From Uliginosibacterium sp. (GTDB taxonomy: Bacteria > Pseudomonadota > Gammaproteobacteria > Burkholderiales > Rhodocyclaceae), in NCBI GenBank assembly GCA_016718265.1, contig JADKDZ010000005.1:62001-126000 (forward strand): a stretch of DNA of 64,000 bases, read 5' to 3'. Positions 35,562 through 47,178 of the stretch are shown here, in pieces. The notes under the pieces are model-generated. The model ran no database searches. It was given only the letters and a program-made list of their open reading frames with translations, and was not told the origin of the DNA. The translations under genes were made by a program, and so were the position numbers. Within the stretch, counting starts at the first letter, position 1. Each line of letters starts with the position of its first letter.

Positions 35562-37337
35562 ATGATCCCTGAATCATTCATTCAGGATGTACTGGCTCGC
35601 ACAGACATCGTCAGCCTGATTGAGCGCTACGTCCCGCTCAAAAAGGCTGGCGCAAACTACGTCGCCTGCTGCCCGTTTCACAACGAGAAAAGCCCTTCTT
35701 TCACCGTTACGCCCAGCAAGCAGTTCTATCACTGCTTCGGATGCGGCGCGCACGGCACGGCAGTGGGCTTTCTCATGGAATACAGCGGACTATCGTTTCG
35801 CGACGCGATCAAGGATCTCGCCCAGCAAGCGGGCATGCAGGTCCCCGAGGACGACAAGGGAGACGCCGCGCATCGCGCACAATCTCAGTCGCTCATCGAA
35901 ATCATGGCGCAAGCATCTCGCTTTTATCGGGAACAGCTCAAAAAGGCGCCGGAGGCCATTGAATACCTGAAGAAGAGAGGGCTGACAGGCGAGATCGCAG
36001 CGCGATTCGGCATTGGATATGCGCCGCCAGGACATCAGGCGCTCAAGCAGGCTTTTGGGCCTCGTTATGACGATGCTTCGCTTGTCGAAGCGGGGCTCGT
36101 GCTGCAAAACGATGCTGGGCGTCGGTATGACCGTTTCCGGGAGCGGGTCATGTTCCCGATTCAAGACCAACGCGGTAATGTCATTGCCTTTGGTGGGCGC
36201 ATCATCGGCCCCGGTGAGCCGAAGTACCTGAATTCTCCCGAAACGCCCTTGTTCGAAAAAGGACGCGAACTCTACGGCCTCCCGCAAGCTCGTCAAGCCT
36301 TGCGCGACAGTGGTTGCGTCGTCGTCGTGGAAGGGTACATGGACGTCGTGGCGCTCGCCCAGTACGGCTTTGGCAGTGCCGTCGCCACGCTCGGAACCGC
36401 CACAACCCCCATGCATATCCAGAAGCTGTTTCGCCAAGCCGAACGGGTGGTGTTCTGTTTTGATGGAGACAAGGCCGGCGTCAAGGCGGCGCGGCGCGCA
36501 CTTGAAAACAGCTTGGAGCACCTCGCAGACGACAAGGAGATCCGGTTTTTATTCCTGCCCCCCGAACATGATCCGGATAGTTACATTCGGGAAAGCGGCC
36601 TGGAAGCATTCCATCGCGCTGTTGGCGAAGCGATGCCTCTTTCCGAGTACTTGCTCAAGGTACTGAAGGCGGATCTCAACCTCTCCACAGCGGAGGACCG
36701 TGCGCGCATGATTCACGACGCTAAAGCTTTGGTACCTCGAATTTCAGCGCCGATCCTGCGATTGCAGACGGTGCGAATGCTGTCGGAAGAGAGCGGGCTG
36801 ACGCCCGAAGAAATCATGGCGGCGCTGGGCATCAAGGCAAACACGAGCAGCGGCAAAAGAGCGGCGCCTCCCGCGCGCGCGCCGCGCAGCAACAAACTCA
36901 GTATTTTGCGCCAACTGCTCAGTGCGTTGGCGCACTTTCCGGATCTGTGCGCGAAGCTCCCTGCCGATCTGTATGAACTCGCCGGACACGCCGACGAATG
37001 GCCCCTCATCCAACGTCTGGTTGATCTGCACGACGACGGCTGCGCCGACAATGCGATCCTGGTCACACTGATGGAGCGCTTCCGGGACACCCCTCAGCAG
37101 CAGATCGCCGGGGAGCTGATGATGCAAAGCGAACAGCACCCGCTGACACGAGAAACCGCAGACGAAGAACTTGCCGATATCTTGCAAAAATTGCGGCTGC
37201 AATCCCTCGATTTACGATTTCAACAACTCCAGCAACTTGCCGCGCAAGGCAAACTCGACAGTGACCAGAGCCGCCAATACCTCGAGCTTCTCTCGCTAAA
37301 ACAGAAGCTTAAAACTGGACAAAAACATGCCCAATAG
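35562..37337 (+). CDS. dnaG: DNA primase
   Basis: A 591-residue primase. The N-terminal zinc domain has C37, H40, C58 and C61 (CCPFH, HCFGC). The RNA polymerase core includes RFRERVMFPIQDQRGN and GGRIIGPGEPKYLNSPET. The TOPRIM catalytic site is EGYMDVVALAQYGF with VFCFDGDKAGVKAA. The C-terminal helicase-binding region (from about 450) interacts with DnaB. It lays RNA primers for replication. A short gap leads to rpoD. Confidence 0.97.
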   Translation: MIPESFIQDVLARTDIVSLIERYVPLKKAGANYVACCPFHNEKSPSFTVTPSKQFYHCFGCGAHGTAVGFLMEYSGLSFRDAIKDLAQQAGMQVPEDDKGDAAHRAQSQSLIEIMAQASRFYREQLKKAPEAIEYLKKRGLTGEIAARFGIGYAPPGHQALKQAFGPRYDDASLVEAGLVLQNDAGRRYDRFRERVMFPIQDQRGNVIAFGGRIIGPGEPKYLNSPETPLFEKGRELYGLPQARQALRDSGCVVVVEGYMDVVALAQYGFGSAVATLGTATTPMHIQKLFRQAERVVFCFDGDKAGVKAARRALENSLEHLADDKEIRFLFLPPEHDPDSYIRESGLEAFHRAVGEAMPLSEYLLKVLKADLNLSTAEDRARMIHDAKALVPRISAPILRLQTVRMLSEESGLTPEEIMAALGIKANTSSGKRAAPPARAPRSNKLSILRQLLSALAHFPDLCAKLPADLYELAGHADEWPLIQRLVDLHDDGCADNAILVTLMERFRDTPQQQIAGELMMQSEQHPLTRETADEELADILQKLRLQSLDLRFQQLQQLAAQGKLDSDQSRQYLELLSLKQKLKTGQKHAQ

Positions 37338-37388
37338 ACTAGAATTGACGGTTTTCCCAAACAAATCGCCCTTGAACCGAGGACTCTG

Positions 37389-39359
<1,971 letters not shown>

Positions 39360-39371
39360 TCCCGGTTTTAG

Positions 39372-39450
<79 letters not shown>

Positions 39451-39456
39451 AAAAAC

Positions 39457-39488
39457 AAGGACTTGGAGGAAACTCCAAGTCCTTTTCT
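39457..39488 (+). terminator. Intrinsic terminator after rpoD-tRNA
   Basis: A perfect 12-bp stem AAGGACTTGGAG (39457-39468) with CTCCAAGTCCTT (39473-39484), a GAAA tetraloop and a following T-rich tail. It closes the rpoD-tRNA transcript. Confidence 0.88.
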
Positions 39489-39524
39489 GCTTCTAAGCAA
39501 GACTCGTCTATAATCCTCCGCCAA

Positions 39525-40067
39525 ATGAAACTCGCCCTCGATTTCTTCCCGATCCTGCTGTTTTTCGTTGCGTACAAATTTGCCAGCATCTATGTCGCAA
39601 CGGCCGTCGCTATCGGAGCGGCTGTCCTGCAGCTTCTTTACGCACGTCTGGTACTCAAGCGCATTGATGCGATGCTGTGGTTCTCTTGCGGCGTGGTGGT
39701 GGTATTCGGCGGACTGACGCTGGCGCTACACAACCCCACTTTCATCAAGTGGAAGCCAACGATCATCTATTGGTCAATGGGCTTGGCCTTGGCGTTCAGT
39801 GCGGCATTCCTGAAGCGAAACCTGATCAGCAAGCTTATGGGCCAGCAGATATCTTTACCCGATGAAGTCTGGGGCCGCCTTAACCTTGCCTGGATTGCGT
39901 TCCTGCTGGCGGTCGGTACGCTCAATCTTTTCGTGGCGTATAGTTTCTCAGAGTCCACCTGGGTCAATTTCAAGCTGTTTGGCATCATGGGATTGATGCT
40001 GGTTTTCATTGTCGCCCAGGCTGCTTTTCTCTCCCGCTACATGAAGGACGAAGGGAAGCCCGAGTGA
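39525..40067 (+). CDS. yciB: Intracellular septation protein A family membrane protein
   Basis: Start ATG at 39525 (MKLALDFFPILLFF); the frame continues upstream into the tRNA, which is rejected. The 180-residue protein has five to six membrane spans and the family segments MKLALDFFPILLFFVAYK, FIKWKPTIIYW and WGRLNLAWIAF. YciB/IspZ proteins affect cell envelope and septation. The stop overlaps the GTG of the bolA-like gene (GTGA), so the two are translationally coupled, an arrangement common in betaproteobacteria. Confidence 0.93.
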   Translation: MKLALDFFPILLFFVAYKFASIYVATAVAIGAAVLQLLYARLVLKRIDAMLWFSCGVVVVFGGLTLALHNPTFIKWKPTIIYWSMGLALAFSAAFLKRNLISKLMGQQISLPDEVWGRLNLAWIAFLLAVGTLNLFVAYSFSESTWVNFKLFGIMGLMLVFIVAQAAFLSRYMKDEGKPE

Positions 40068-40330
40068 CGGCCACGGACGCCATCCGCGACCTGCTTGCGT
40101 CGCTTGCCCCCGAGCACATCGAAATCCTTGACGAGAGCCATCGGCACGCGGGACATGCCGGCGCAGCAGGGGGCGGCGGGCATTTTGCGCTCACGGTCGT
40201 TTCCAGAAAATTCGCCAATCTCTCCGCGATAGAGCGTCATCGTCAAGTCTATGCGCTCCTCTCGGCACTGATTCCGGCTAAAATCCATGCGCTCAGCATC
40301 GTCGCGCACACCCCCGACGAACGTGGTTAG
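40064..40330 (+). CDS. BolA-family protein
   Basis: GTG start overlapping the yciB stop. The 88-residue protein carries the BolA/KH-like fold: LLASLAPEHIEILDESHRHAGH, then GGGHFALTVVSRKFANLSAIERHRQVYALL. The conserved HR in the middle and the His-rich loop can bind an Fe-S cluster together with a monothiol glutaredoxin. Roles in iron-sulfur handling or stress morphology are known for the family. The yciB-bolA-parvulin order suggests one transcript with the downstream peptidyl-prolyl isomerase. Confidence 0.87.
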   Translation: MTATDAIRDLLASLAPEHIEILDESHRHAGHAGAAGGGGHFALTVVSRKFANLSAIERHRQVYALLSALIPAKIHALSIVAHTPDERG

Positions 40331-40373
40331 TCAAAGTAGGATCCACTCCATTTTCTCCACCAGGAAATAACTG

Positions 40374-41153
40374 ATGAAACTCAATGCATGTAGTCTTCTC
40401 GCAGCACTCTTGCTGGTTAGCGGCGCTGCACTGGCGGCCGACAAACCGGTAGCCAAAGTTAATGGCACCGTAATCCCTGCCACCTTCAGCGACGCGCTGA
40501 TCGATGAACAGGTCATGCAAGGCGCCAAAGTCGACGACGCCCTGAAGAAAGCCGCGCGCGATGAACTGATCCGCCGCGAAGTCATCGCCCAGGCTGCCCG
40601 CAAAAAAGGATACGACAAGAAGCCAGAAGTTGCTTCGCGCATGGAGTTGGCGCGCCAGTCTGTGCTGGTCGGCTACTACATCGACGAATGGGTGAGAGCA
40701 AACCCCATCTCGGATGAAACCCTGAAGACTGAGTACGACCGCCGCGTCAAAGAGATGACGGATCTGGAATACAAGACACGCCACATTCTCGTTGAGAAAG
40801 AAGACACCGCTAAGGCGATCATCACCAAACTGCAAACCGGCGCAAAATTTGAGGACTTGGCAAAAGACTCGACCGATACAGGCTCCAAAGAGAAGGGTGG
40901 CGATCTCGGCTGGTCGATGGCACAGAACTTCGTCCCGCCATTTGCTGAAGCACTTACCAAGTTGGCGAAAGGCAAATTCACGACCCAGCCGGTGCAAACG
41001 CAGTTCGGCTACCACGTGATTCTGATGGAAGACTCACGCAAGCCTGAGCCGCCGGCGTTCGAAGAAGTCAAGGCGCAGCTTCAGCAAGGGATGCAGCAAC
41101 AGGGCATTACCAAGATGCTCGGTGAGATGCTCAAGCAAGCCAAAGTCGAGTAA
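40374..41153 (+). CDS. Periplasmic parvulin-type peptidyl-prolyl isomerase
   Basis: A 259-residue protein with a Sec signal peptide (cleavage after ALAA, about residue 22), an N-terminal SurA-like chaperone region, and a parvulin domain at about 130-225 with RHILVEKEDTAKAI, DLGWSMAQNFVPPFAEAL and FGYHVILMEDSR. It isomerises prolyl bonds and assists outer-membrane or secreted protein folding. The C-terminus is helical and Gln-rich. A strong terminator follows. Confidence 0.92.
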   Translation: MKLNACSLLAALLLVSGAALAADKPVAKVNGTVIPATFSDALIDEQVMQGAKVDDALKKAARDELIRREVIAQAARKKGYDKKPEVASRMELARQSVLVGYYIDEWVRANPISDETLKTEYDRRVKEMTDLEYKTRHILVEKEDTAKAIITKLQTGAKFEDLAKDSTDTGSKEKGGDLGWSMAQNFVPPFAEALTKLAKGKFTTQPVQTQFGYHVILMEDSRKPEPPAFEEVKAQLQQGMQQQGITKMLGEMLKQAKVE

Positions 41154-41174
41154 ACCGACTTGGCTACCGCCAGC

Positions 41175-41198
41175 AAGCCCGCTCACGCGGGCTTTTTT
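41175..41198 (+). terminator. Intrinsic terminator after the parvulin gene
   Basis: An 8-bp stem AAGCCCGC (41175-41182) with GCGGGCTT (41187-41194), a TCAC loop and a T-tract. It separates the parvulin transcript from the MSHA operon. Confidence 0.9.
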
Positions 41199-41312
41199 GT
41201 TTGCGAATGCCGAATATCGGGCCGAGCCACGCGTGTCTCCCTGAATGACGACGGTCGGGCAGCAAATGTGCGCTAATATTCACAACAACCTCGGCAATCA
41301 GGAGCTTTGCAC

Positions 41313-43097
41313 GTGACTCTGCACGGAAGGAAGTGGTCACTACTGTCTTTGGTTTGGGCACTGGCCGCCTGCTCCGCGTCCAATCCCGTCAAGCTGGATA
41401 CGGCGCAGCACATCAAAGCCCCTACAGCTCCCGCGCCGCTGCCAAACGAGATTCCGCAGCCCGTTCAACGCAGCTTTGTACTGCCCCCGCCAAAACCACA
41501 AGCGAAGACTGAGACCTATTCGGTTGTGGTCAACAAGGTTCCCGTTCATGAGCTGCTGTTTGCGCTTGCCCGGGATGCCAAGGTCAATGTCGACATCCAC
41601 CCCGGTATCACGGGCACCGTCACGCTGAACGCGCTGGAACAGACCCTGCCCCAGCTGCTGAATCGCATCGCGCGTCAGGTCGACATGCGGTTCGAGATCG
41701 ACGGCCCCAACCTCGTCGTTATGCCGGATAGTCCGATGTTGCGTACCTATCGCGTCGATTATGTGAATATGAGCCGCGATTCGACCAACGCCATGGCCAT
41801 ATCGAGTGCTGTTGGGTCATGGGTGTCCGGCAGCAACAAGTCAGCCGTCAACCCAAACGGCAGCAGCAACTCACTCAATAGCGCATCGAAGAATCATTTC
41901 TATGAGACTTTGATCCAGAACCTGAAAGACCTTTTGCGGGAAACCGATCGGCAACTACCGGCCACATTCTGCACCGACCTGGTTTTGACAAAAGCAGGAG
42001 AGAACCTCGACGTCACAACAGTCGCAGCCTCCCAGGGTTCGAGCAATAACCCGGATAACACCTCCGGTCGAAGTGCCAGTGCGACGGATTTTCGCCAGTT
42101 GAAGTGTTCAGAGATCAAAGAAACCGCGACTGTCATTTCGAATCAGGAAACCGGCGTCATTACGGTTCGCGCGACGTCCCGGCAACATGAGAAAGTACAG
42201 GCGTTTCTCGACACGGTCCTCTCTCGGGTCAAACGCCAGGTTTTGATAGACGTAACAGTGGCCGAAGTTCAGCTCTCTCAAAACTACCAACAAGGCATCG
42301 ACTGGTCGGCACTTAACCTCTTTGATACGGGGCTGAAGATTGTTCAAAAAGCCGCTGGCAGCATCAGCGGCCCGTCAGCAAACCTCGTTGAACTCGACTA
42401 CGCTTCGCGAGGCGGAAATTTCTCCAGCACTGTCAAGCTCCTGGATTCCTTTGGTACCGTCAAGGTACTTTCAAGTCCCAAGCTGTCGGTTCTCAACAAT
42501 CAGACAGCCGTCATGAAAGTCGTCGACGACAGCGTGTATTTCACCTACGAGATCAAAGAAACCGAAGCGACCGCAACGACCGCAGCCAAGACAACCGTCA
42601 CATCGACGCTGCATACCGTACCCGTAGGACTCGTTCTCTCGCTCACACCGCAAGTTGGGGACGACGACACGGTCACACTAAGTATCCGTCCCAGCATCTC
42701 GCGGGTTATCGGACAAAAGGACGACCCCAGTCTGGATCTCTTCAAAACGGGCACGTCGATCCGCAACACTATTCCCCTCATCCGATCGAGAGAGTTCGAC
42801 TCCGTCATGCGCGTTGCCAATGGCAACATCGCTGTCATGGGCGGTTTGATGGAAGATCTCCTGCAGAACAACGACAACGCTGTGCCCGGTATCAGCGCAA
42901 CCCCTTGGCTGGGTGGGCTATTTCAGAATCGGGACGACACCAAGCGCAAAACCGAACTGGTGATCTTTGTCAGGCCCACCATCATTCGTGACGCAAGCCT
43001 TGAAGGCGACTTCAGCGCATTCAAGGCGCTGGTGCCCAACGAGCGCTTCTTTGAAAGCGCTGCAGGGCCGGCGACGATTCCCGGGAGCCGTCCGTGA
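41313..43097 (+). CDS. mshL: MSHA pilus secretin (MshL-like)
   Basis: I chose the GTG at 41313, eight bases after GGAG. The 594-residue product is an outer-membrane secretin lipoprotein with the lipobox ALAAC near residue 20. An N-terminal Pro-rich part is followed by the secretin N domain (VPVHELLFALARDAKVNVDIH) and the secretin core (VLSSPKLSVLNNQTAVMKV, ending NRDDTKRKTELVIFVRPTII). It forms the ring through which the pilus leaves the cell. A Ser/Asn-rich insertion (about 165-200) is present. It is the first gene of a closely packed operon, and its stop overlaps the next GTG. Confidence 0.9.
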   Translation: MTLHGRKWSLLSLVWALAACSASNPVKLDTAQHIKAPTAPAPLPNEIPQPVQRSFVLPPPKPQAKTETYSVVVNKVPVHELLFALARDAKVNVDIHPGITGTVTLNALEQTLPQLLNRIARQVDMRFEIDGPNLVVMPDSPMLRTYRVDYVNMSRDSTNAMAISSAVGSWVSGSNKSAVNPNGSSNSLNSASKNHFYETLIQNLKDLLRETDRQLPATFCTDLVLTKAGENLDVTTVAASQGSSNNPDNTSGRSASATDFRQLKCSEIKETATVISNQETGVITVRATSRQHEKVQAFLDTVLSRVKRQVLIDVTVAEVQLSQNYQQGIDWSALNLFDTGLKIVQKAAGSISGPSANLVELDYASRGGNFSSTVKLLDSFGTVKVLSSPKLSVLNNQTAVMKVVDDSVYFTYEIKETEATATTAAKTTVTSTLHTVPVGLVLSLTPQVGDDDTVTLSIRPSISRVIGQKDDPSLDLFKTGTSIRNTIPLIRSREFDSVMRVANGNIAVMGGLMEDLLQNNDNAVPGISATPWLGGLFQNRDDTKRKTELVIFVRPTIIRDASLEGDFSAFKALVPNERFFESAAGPATIPGSRP

Positions 43098-44242
43098 GTT
43101 TGCTGATCGATGCGCTGAGGCAGGCCGAGCAAGCCCGCCAGGACGCCACGACGCCGTCCGAGCAGGCCGCCCCGCCGATCTCAACGCTTCAACTCGAAGC
43201 CATCGCCGCGCAGGCCTCACTGCGCCAGAGTAACGAGAAACCGAGTCCTGCCGCTCAGCCTGCGGGCCTGACCATCCCTGCAGACAGCCTGCAGATATCT
43301 GCCCGCCAGCTCTTCGAGACCAAGCAACCCACACCAAGCAAGCTGCCACTGGTCGTCGCGCTTGTCGCGCTCACGTGCCTGGCGGCCGGTCTGCTCTACC
43401 TCTGGTGGGCGACACAACCGCGCAGCCAGATCACCCAGAGAAATTTCGCCACCGTGAGCCCCGGTCTGAGTGAGAAACCGCTTCCCGTCGTGCCGCAATC
43501 GCTTGCACCTCCATTGCGCGATGAAACGCCCGCCGTCGAGATCGAGCGACCACGTACGCGCAAGGTGCCCGTGCCGCCGCCCGCACCCGTGAACCCCGAG
43601 GTAGCGGCCAACGCCGAGCCTGCAGCGCCGCCGCTGCGACTGAAGCGCACACCGTCCGCAAGCCAGGAAATCACGGTGCTGCAACACGCCCGCGCCGCCT
43701 ACGAGAAGGGTGAGCTTGCGAGCGCGCACCAGCTGTTTCGAGAGGCTCTCCGCGCAGACCCCAGAAATGCCGACGCCCTGACCGCGCTCGGCACACTCGC
43801 GCTCCGCGCTGGTCGGCCAGATGAAGCCAAACGCTACCTCCGTGAGGCACTGACCGCTGACCCGAAAAATCCGGCTGCCCGCTCGCAATTGCTCACCCTG
43901 CTTGCCGATTCCGACCCAGGCAACGCGGAGAGTACGCTTCAGACCCTCATCGCCGAACAACCAGAATCGCCCGAGTTGCATTTTGCGTTAGGCGGCCTGT
44001 ATGCCCGTGCAGCACGCTGGAAGGAAGCACAGCAAGCCTTCTTCCAAGCCTATAGCCTGGACAACAAGAACCCGGATGTGCTCTACAACCTCGCCATCAG
44101 TCTTGACCATCTTCGGCAAGCAAAACTTGCCCGTCAGTTTTATGAACACGCCGCGGCAGCTGCTCAGGCAAGCACTGCCAGTTTTGACCCGGCAATCGCA
44201 CAACGCCGCGCACAGCAACTCGCAGCCGAAACGAGCAATTGA
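43094..44242 (+). CDS. mshN: TPR pilus-biogenesis protein (MshN-like)
   Basis: A GTG start overlapping the mshL stop. The 382-residue protein has a cytoplasmic N-terminus (MSLLIDALRQAEQARQ), one membrane span (about 84-106), a Pro-rich linker, and TPR repeats at about 195-360 (AYEKGELASAHQLFREALRA, LGTLALRAGRPDEAKRYLRE). The topology matches MshN of MSHA systems, which is thought to connect inner and outer parts. The MshM AAA ATPase that usually sits between mshL and mshN is absent here. Confidence 0.78.
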   Translation: MSLLIDALRQAEQARQDATTPSEQAAPPISTLQLEAIAAQASLRQSNEKPSPAAQPAGLTIPADSLQISARQLFETKQPTPSKLPLVVALVALTCLAAGLLYLWWATQPRSQITQRNFATVSPGLSEKPLPVVPQSLAPPLRDETPAVEIERPRTRKVPVPPPAPVNPEVAANAEPAAPPLRLKRTPSASQEITVLQHARAAYEKGELASAHQLFREALRADPRNADALTALGTLALRAGRPDEAKRYLREALTADPKNPAARSQLLTLLADSDPGNAESTLQTLIAEQPESPELHFALGGLYARAARWKEAQQAFFQAYSLDNKNPDVLYNLAISLDHLRQAKLARQFYEHAAAAAQASTASFDPAIAQRRAQQLAAETSN

Positions 44243-44248
44243 CCTGAC

Positions 44249-45967
44249 ATGACGCCTCCAGCAGTCCGACACCAACCGCTCGGCCAGTTGTTGATTGCGC
44301 ACGGCGTCATCACCGACGACCAACTCCGGATCGCTCTGCTCGAACAGAGCATGACCCGTCTGGCGCTCGGCAAACAGCTGGTACAGATGGGGTTTGTCAC
44401 CGAGGCGGCGCTGCGCGACGCGCTGTCCGAGTCACTGGGCAAACAAGGCGTTGATCTCTCCCGCGCCATCGCAGACCCGGATGCGCTGGCGCTTGTACCC
44501 GAAGACCTGGCCCGCCGACACCGCATCTTGCCGCTGCGCTGGGACGCCGAAGCCCGCAGCCTGACGATCGCCTCCTCCGATACCGATGACATCGTCGCGC
44601 TGGACCGTTTGCGGACCCATTTACCCCCCGAATCGCAGATTGAGTCTCTCCTGGCTGGCGAGAACGAAATTGTTCGTGCGATCGACCAGTACTACGGCTT
44701 CGAGCTCTCGATTGACGGCATCCTGACCGAAATCGAGACCGGCGAAATCGACTATCGCTCGCTCGCCGCCAGTGACGAATACAACCAGCCCATCGTTCGC
44801 CTCATCGATTCGCTCATGGCCGATGCCGTCAAACGCGAAGCGTCCGACATCCACTTCGAGCCGGAAGCCAGCTTTCTGCGCATCCGCTACCGTATTGACG
44901 GCTTGCTGCGCCAGATCCGTGTCCTCCATAAGTCCTACTGGCCGGCAATGGCGGTGCGGATCAAGGTCATGTCCGGGCTCAACATCGCCGAAACACGCGC
45001 CCCGCAAGACGGGCGCATCTCGCTGAATGTGCGCGGGCAACCCGTCGACTTCCGCGTATCCGCCCAGCCGACCATTCATGGCGAAAACATCGTGTTGCGG
45101 GTACTCGACCGCAAAAAGGGCATCGTCCCACTGGAAAACCTCGGCCTGGCCGACGCCCAGCTTGAACTGCTGCGCCTGATGATCGCGCGCCCGGAAGGCA
45201 TCATTTTGTTCACCGGCCCGACCGGCAGTGGCAAGACGACAACGCTCTACTCGATCCTGAATCACATCAACTCCGAGGGCATCAACATCATGACCCTCGA
45301 AGACCCGGTCGAGTACCCGATGACCATGATCCGGCAGACCTCGGTCTCTGAAGCGAGCAAGCTCGATTTTGCCAATGGCATCCGCTCTATGATGCGACAA
45401 GACCCGGACGTGATTCTGGTGGGCGAAATCCGCGACCAGGAGACCGCCGAGATGGCGTTTCGCGCCTCGATGACCGGGCACCAGGTCTACGCCACGCTCC
45501 ACACCAATTCAGCCATCGGCGCCATCCCGCGCCTGTTTGACATTGGGATTCTTCCAGACATCCTCGCCGGCAACATCATTGGCGTGGTGGCCCAGCGCCT
45601 GCTGCGCAAGCTCTGCCCGCACTGCCGCCGCGAGCGCGCGCCTCTGCCCTACGAACTGAAGCTGCTCGGCCTCACCGCCGATCGCGCACCGCCCATGCTC
45701 TATGAGCCCGTCGGTTGCCCGCGTTGCGAGCATCAGGGCTACAAGGGCCGCATGGCGGTGATGGAGTTGATGCGCATGGACGCCGACATCGACGAGCTGA
45801 TTGCGCGCCGCGCCACCTTTCGCGAAGTGCGGAATGCCGCCCGCGCCAAGGGTTTCCGCACCCTGGCGGAAGACGGCGTGCGCCGTGTGCTGGAGGGCAC
45901 GACCTCGCTCGACGAGCTGGCCCGCGTAATCGACCTGACCGAGCGCATGTTCAGCGCCGAGCACTAA
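44249..45967 (+). CDS. mshE: MSHA pilus extension ATPase (MshE-like, GspE/PilB family)
   Basis: A 572-residue ATPase. The N-terminal MshEN-type region has two motifs, PLGQLLIAHGVITDDQL and ALGKQLVQMGFVTEAAL, of the kind that binds c-di-GMP in MshE. However, the basic residue normally before each LG is Pro or Ala here. The ATPase core has Walker A GPTGSGKT (323-330), an Asp box and a Walker B region with RQDPDVILVGEIRDQETAE. A Cys tetrad at C456, C459, C490 and C493 probably binds zinc. It powers pilus assembly at the inner membrane. It is followed 8 bases later by mshG. Confidence 0.92.
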   Translation: MTPPAVRHQPLGQLLIAHGVITDDQLRIALLEQSMTRLALGKQLVQMGFVTEAALRDALSESLGKQGVDLSRAIADPDALALVPEDLARRHRILPLRWDAEARSLTIASSDTDDIVALDRLRTHLPPESQIESLLAGENEIVRAIDQYYGFELSIDGILTEIETGEIDYRSLAASDEYNQPIVRLIDSLMADAVKREASDIHFEPEASFLRIRYRIDGLLRQIRVLHKSYWPAMAVRIKVMSGLNIAETRAPQDGRISLNVRGQPVDFRVSAQPTIHGENIVLRVLDRKKGIVPLENLGLADAQLELLRLMIARPEGIILFTGPTGSGKTTTLYSILNHINSEGINIMTLEDPVEYPMTMIRQTSVSEASKLDFANGIRSMMRQDPDVILVGEIRDQETAEMAFRASMTGHQVYATLHTNSAIGAIPRLFDIGILPDILAGNIIGVVAQRLLRKLCPHCRRERAPLPYELKLLGLTADRAPPMLYEPVGCPRCEHQGYKGRMAVMELMRMDADIDELIARRATFREVRNAARAKGFRTLAEDGVRRVLEGTTSLDELARVIDLTERMFSAEH

Positions 45968-45975
45968 GCGTCGCC

Positions 45976-47178
45976 ATGGCCATCTTTGCCTACAAAGCAA
46001 TGAACCCCGCCGGGAAAATCGTTCGCGGCGAGACCGAAGCGATCAACCTCGTGGACCTGGAGCTGCGGCTCAAGCGCATGAATCTGGATCTCATTCACGC
46101 GCACCCGGCCCGACAAGTCGCCCTGCATCGTCTGGCCCAGATTCCGCTTCGCGAGCGCATCCATTTCTGCTTTCACCTGGAGCAGCTCTCACGCTCCGGC
46201 GTGCCGCTGATCGATGCCCTCACCGATCTGCGCGACTCCACCGAGCACCCACGCATGCGCAACACCATTGCCGCAGTGGTCGAATCTATCGAAGGTGGCC
46301 GCCCGCTCTCCCAGGCGCTGGGCGAGCACAGCCTGGTCTTCAGCCCGGTGTTTTGCTCGCTGGTACGCGCAGGCGAGACGACCGGCAATCTGCCGGACGT
46401 GCTCAAGGAGCTGACCGCATCACTCAAGCGCGAAGACGAACTCGCAGCGTATGTCAAACGCCTGACGATCTACCCCAGCATCGTGCTCGCCGTCACCCTC
46501 ATGGCGGTGGTGGTTTCGATGCTCTACGTCGTCCCCGAGCTGGCCAAGCTGTTCCGCTCGGCGGGCACTGCCCTGCCCTTGCAAACCCGCCTGTTGATAG
46601 GGCTCTCTGACTTGCTGCGCCATTACTGGGCGCTGATTCTTCCGGGCATCGTCGCGGTCGTTATCGGCTTTGTCGCGCTGATCAAACATAATCGCGGTGC
46701 CGCGCTGCGCTGGGATGCCTTTCGCCTCGCCATGCCGCTCTGGGGGCCGGTGTACCGCAAGATCATCCTCGCGCGCTTCGCCAACCTGTTTGCCATGATG
46801 TACGCATCGGGCATCGCGATTATCGACACCGTGCGCGTAGCCCAGGACGTCGTCGGCAATCGGGTGCTGCGCCAGGCGCTGGAGCGCGTCGAGCAGCTCA
46901 TCGCCGAAGGCCAGAACGTCACGGCTGCCTTTACCAGCGTCGGCCTGTTCCCGCCGCTGGTCATCCGGATGCTGCGCGTCGGTGAACATACCGGCTCGCT
47001 TGATCAGGCGCTCCATAACGTCAGCTATTTCTATGAACGCGATGTACGCGAATCGATCGAGCGCTTTCAGGTCATGCTTGAGCCGCTCTTGATCCTCGTG
47101 CTCGGCGGGCTGATGATGTGGATCGCGCTCTCGGTTCTAGGACCGGTCTATGATGTCATCACCCGCATGAAAATGTGA
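45976..47178 (+). CDS. mshG: MSHA pilus inner-membrane platform protein (MshG-like)
   Basis: Start ATG at 45976 (MAIFAYKAMNPAGK); a frame reaching back to 45715 lies inside mshE and is rejected. The 400-residue GspF/PilC-family protein has two T2SSF domains (FCFHLEQLSRSGVPLIDAL and ARFANLFAMMYASGIAIIDT) with membrane spans at about 165-185, 215-235 and 370-390. It forms the platform on which the extension ATPase acts. The stop overlaps the GTG of the next gene. Confidence 0.92.
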   Translation: MAIFAYKAMNPAGKIVRGETEAINLVDLELRLKRMNLDLIHAHPARQVALHRLAQIPLRERIHFCFHLEQLSRSGVPLIDALTDLRDSTEHPRMRNTIAAVVESIEGGRPLSQALGEHSLVFSPVFCSLVRAGETTGNLPDVLKELTASLKREDELAAYVKRLTIYPSIVLAVTLMAVVVSMLYVVPELAKLFRSAGTALPLQTRLLIGLSDLLRHYWALILPGIVAVVIGFVALIKHNRGAALRWDAFRLAMPLWGPVYRKIILARFANLFAMMYASGIAIIDTVRVAQDVVGNRVLRQALERVEQLIAEGQNVTAAFTSVGLFPPLVIRMLRVGEHTGSLDQALHNVSYFYERDVRESIERFQVMLEPLLILVLGGLMMWIALSVLGPVYDVITRMKM

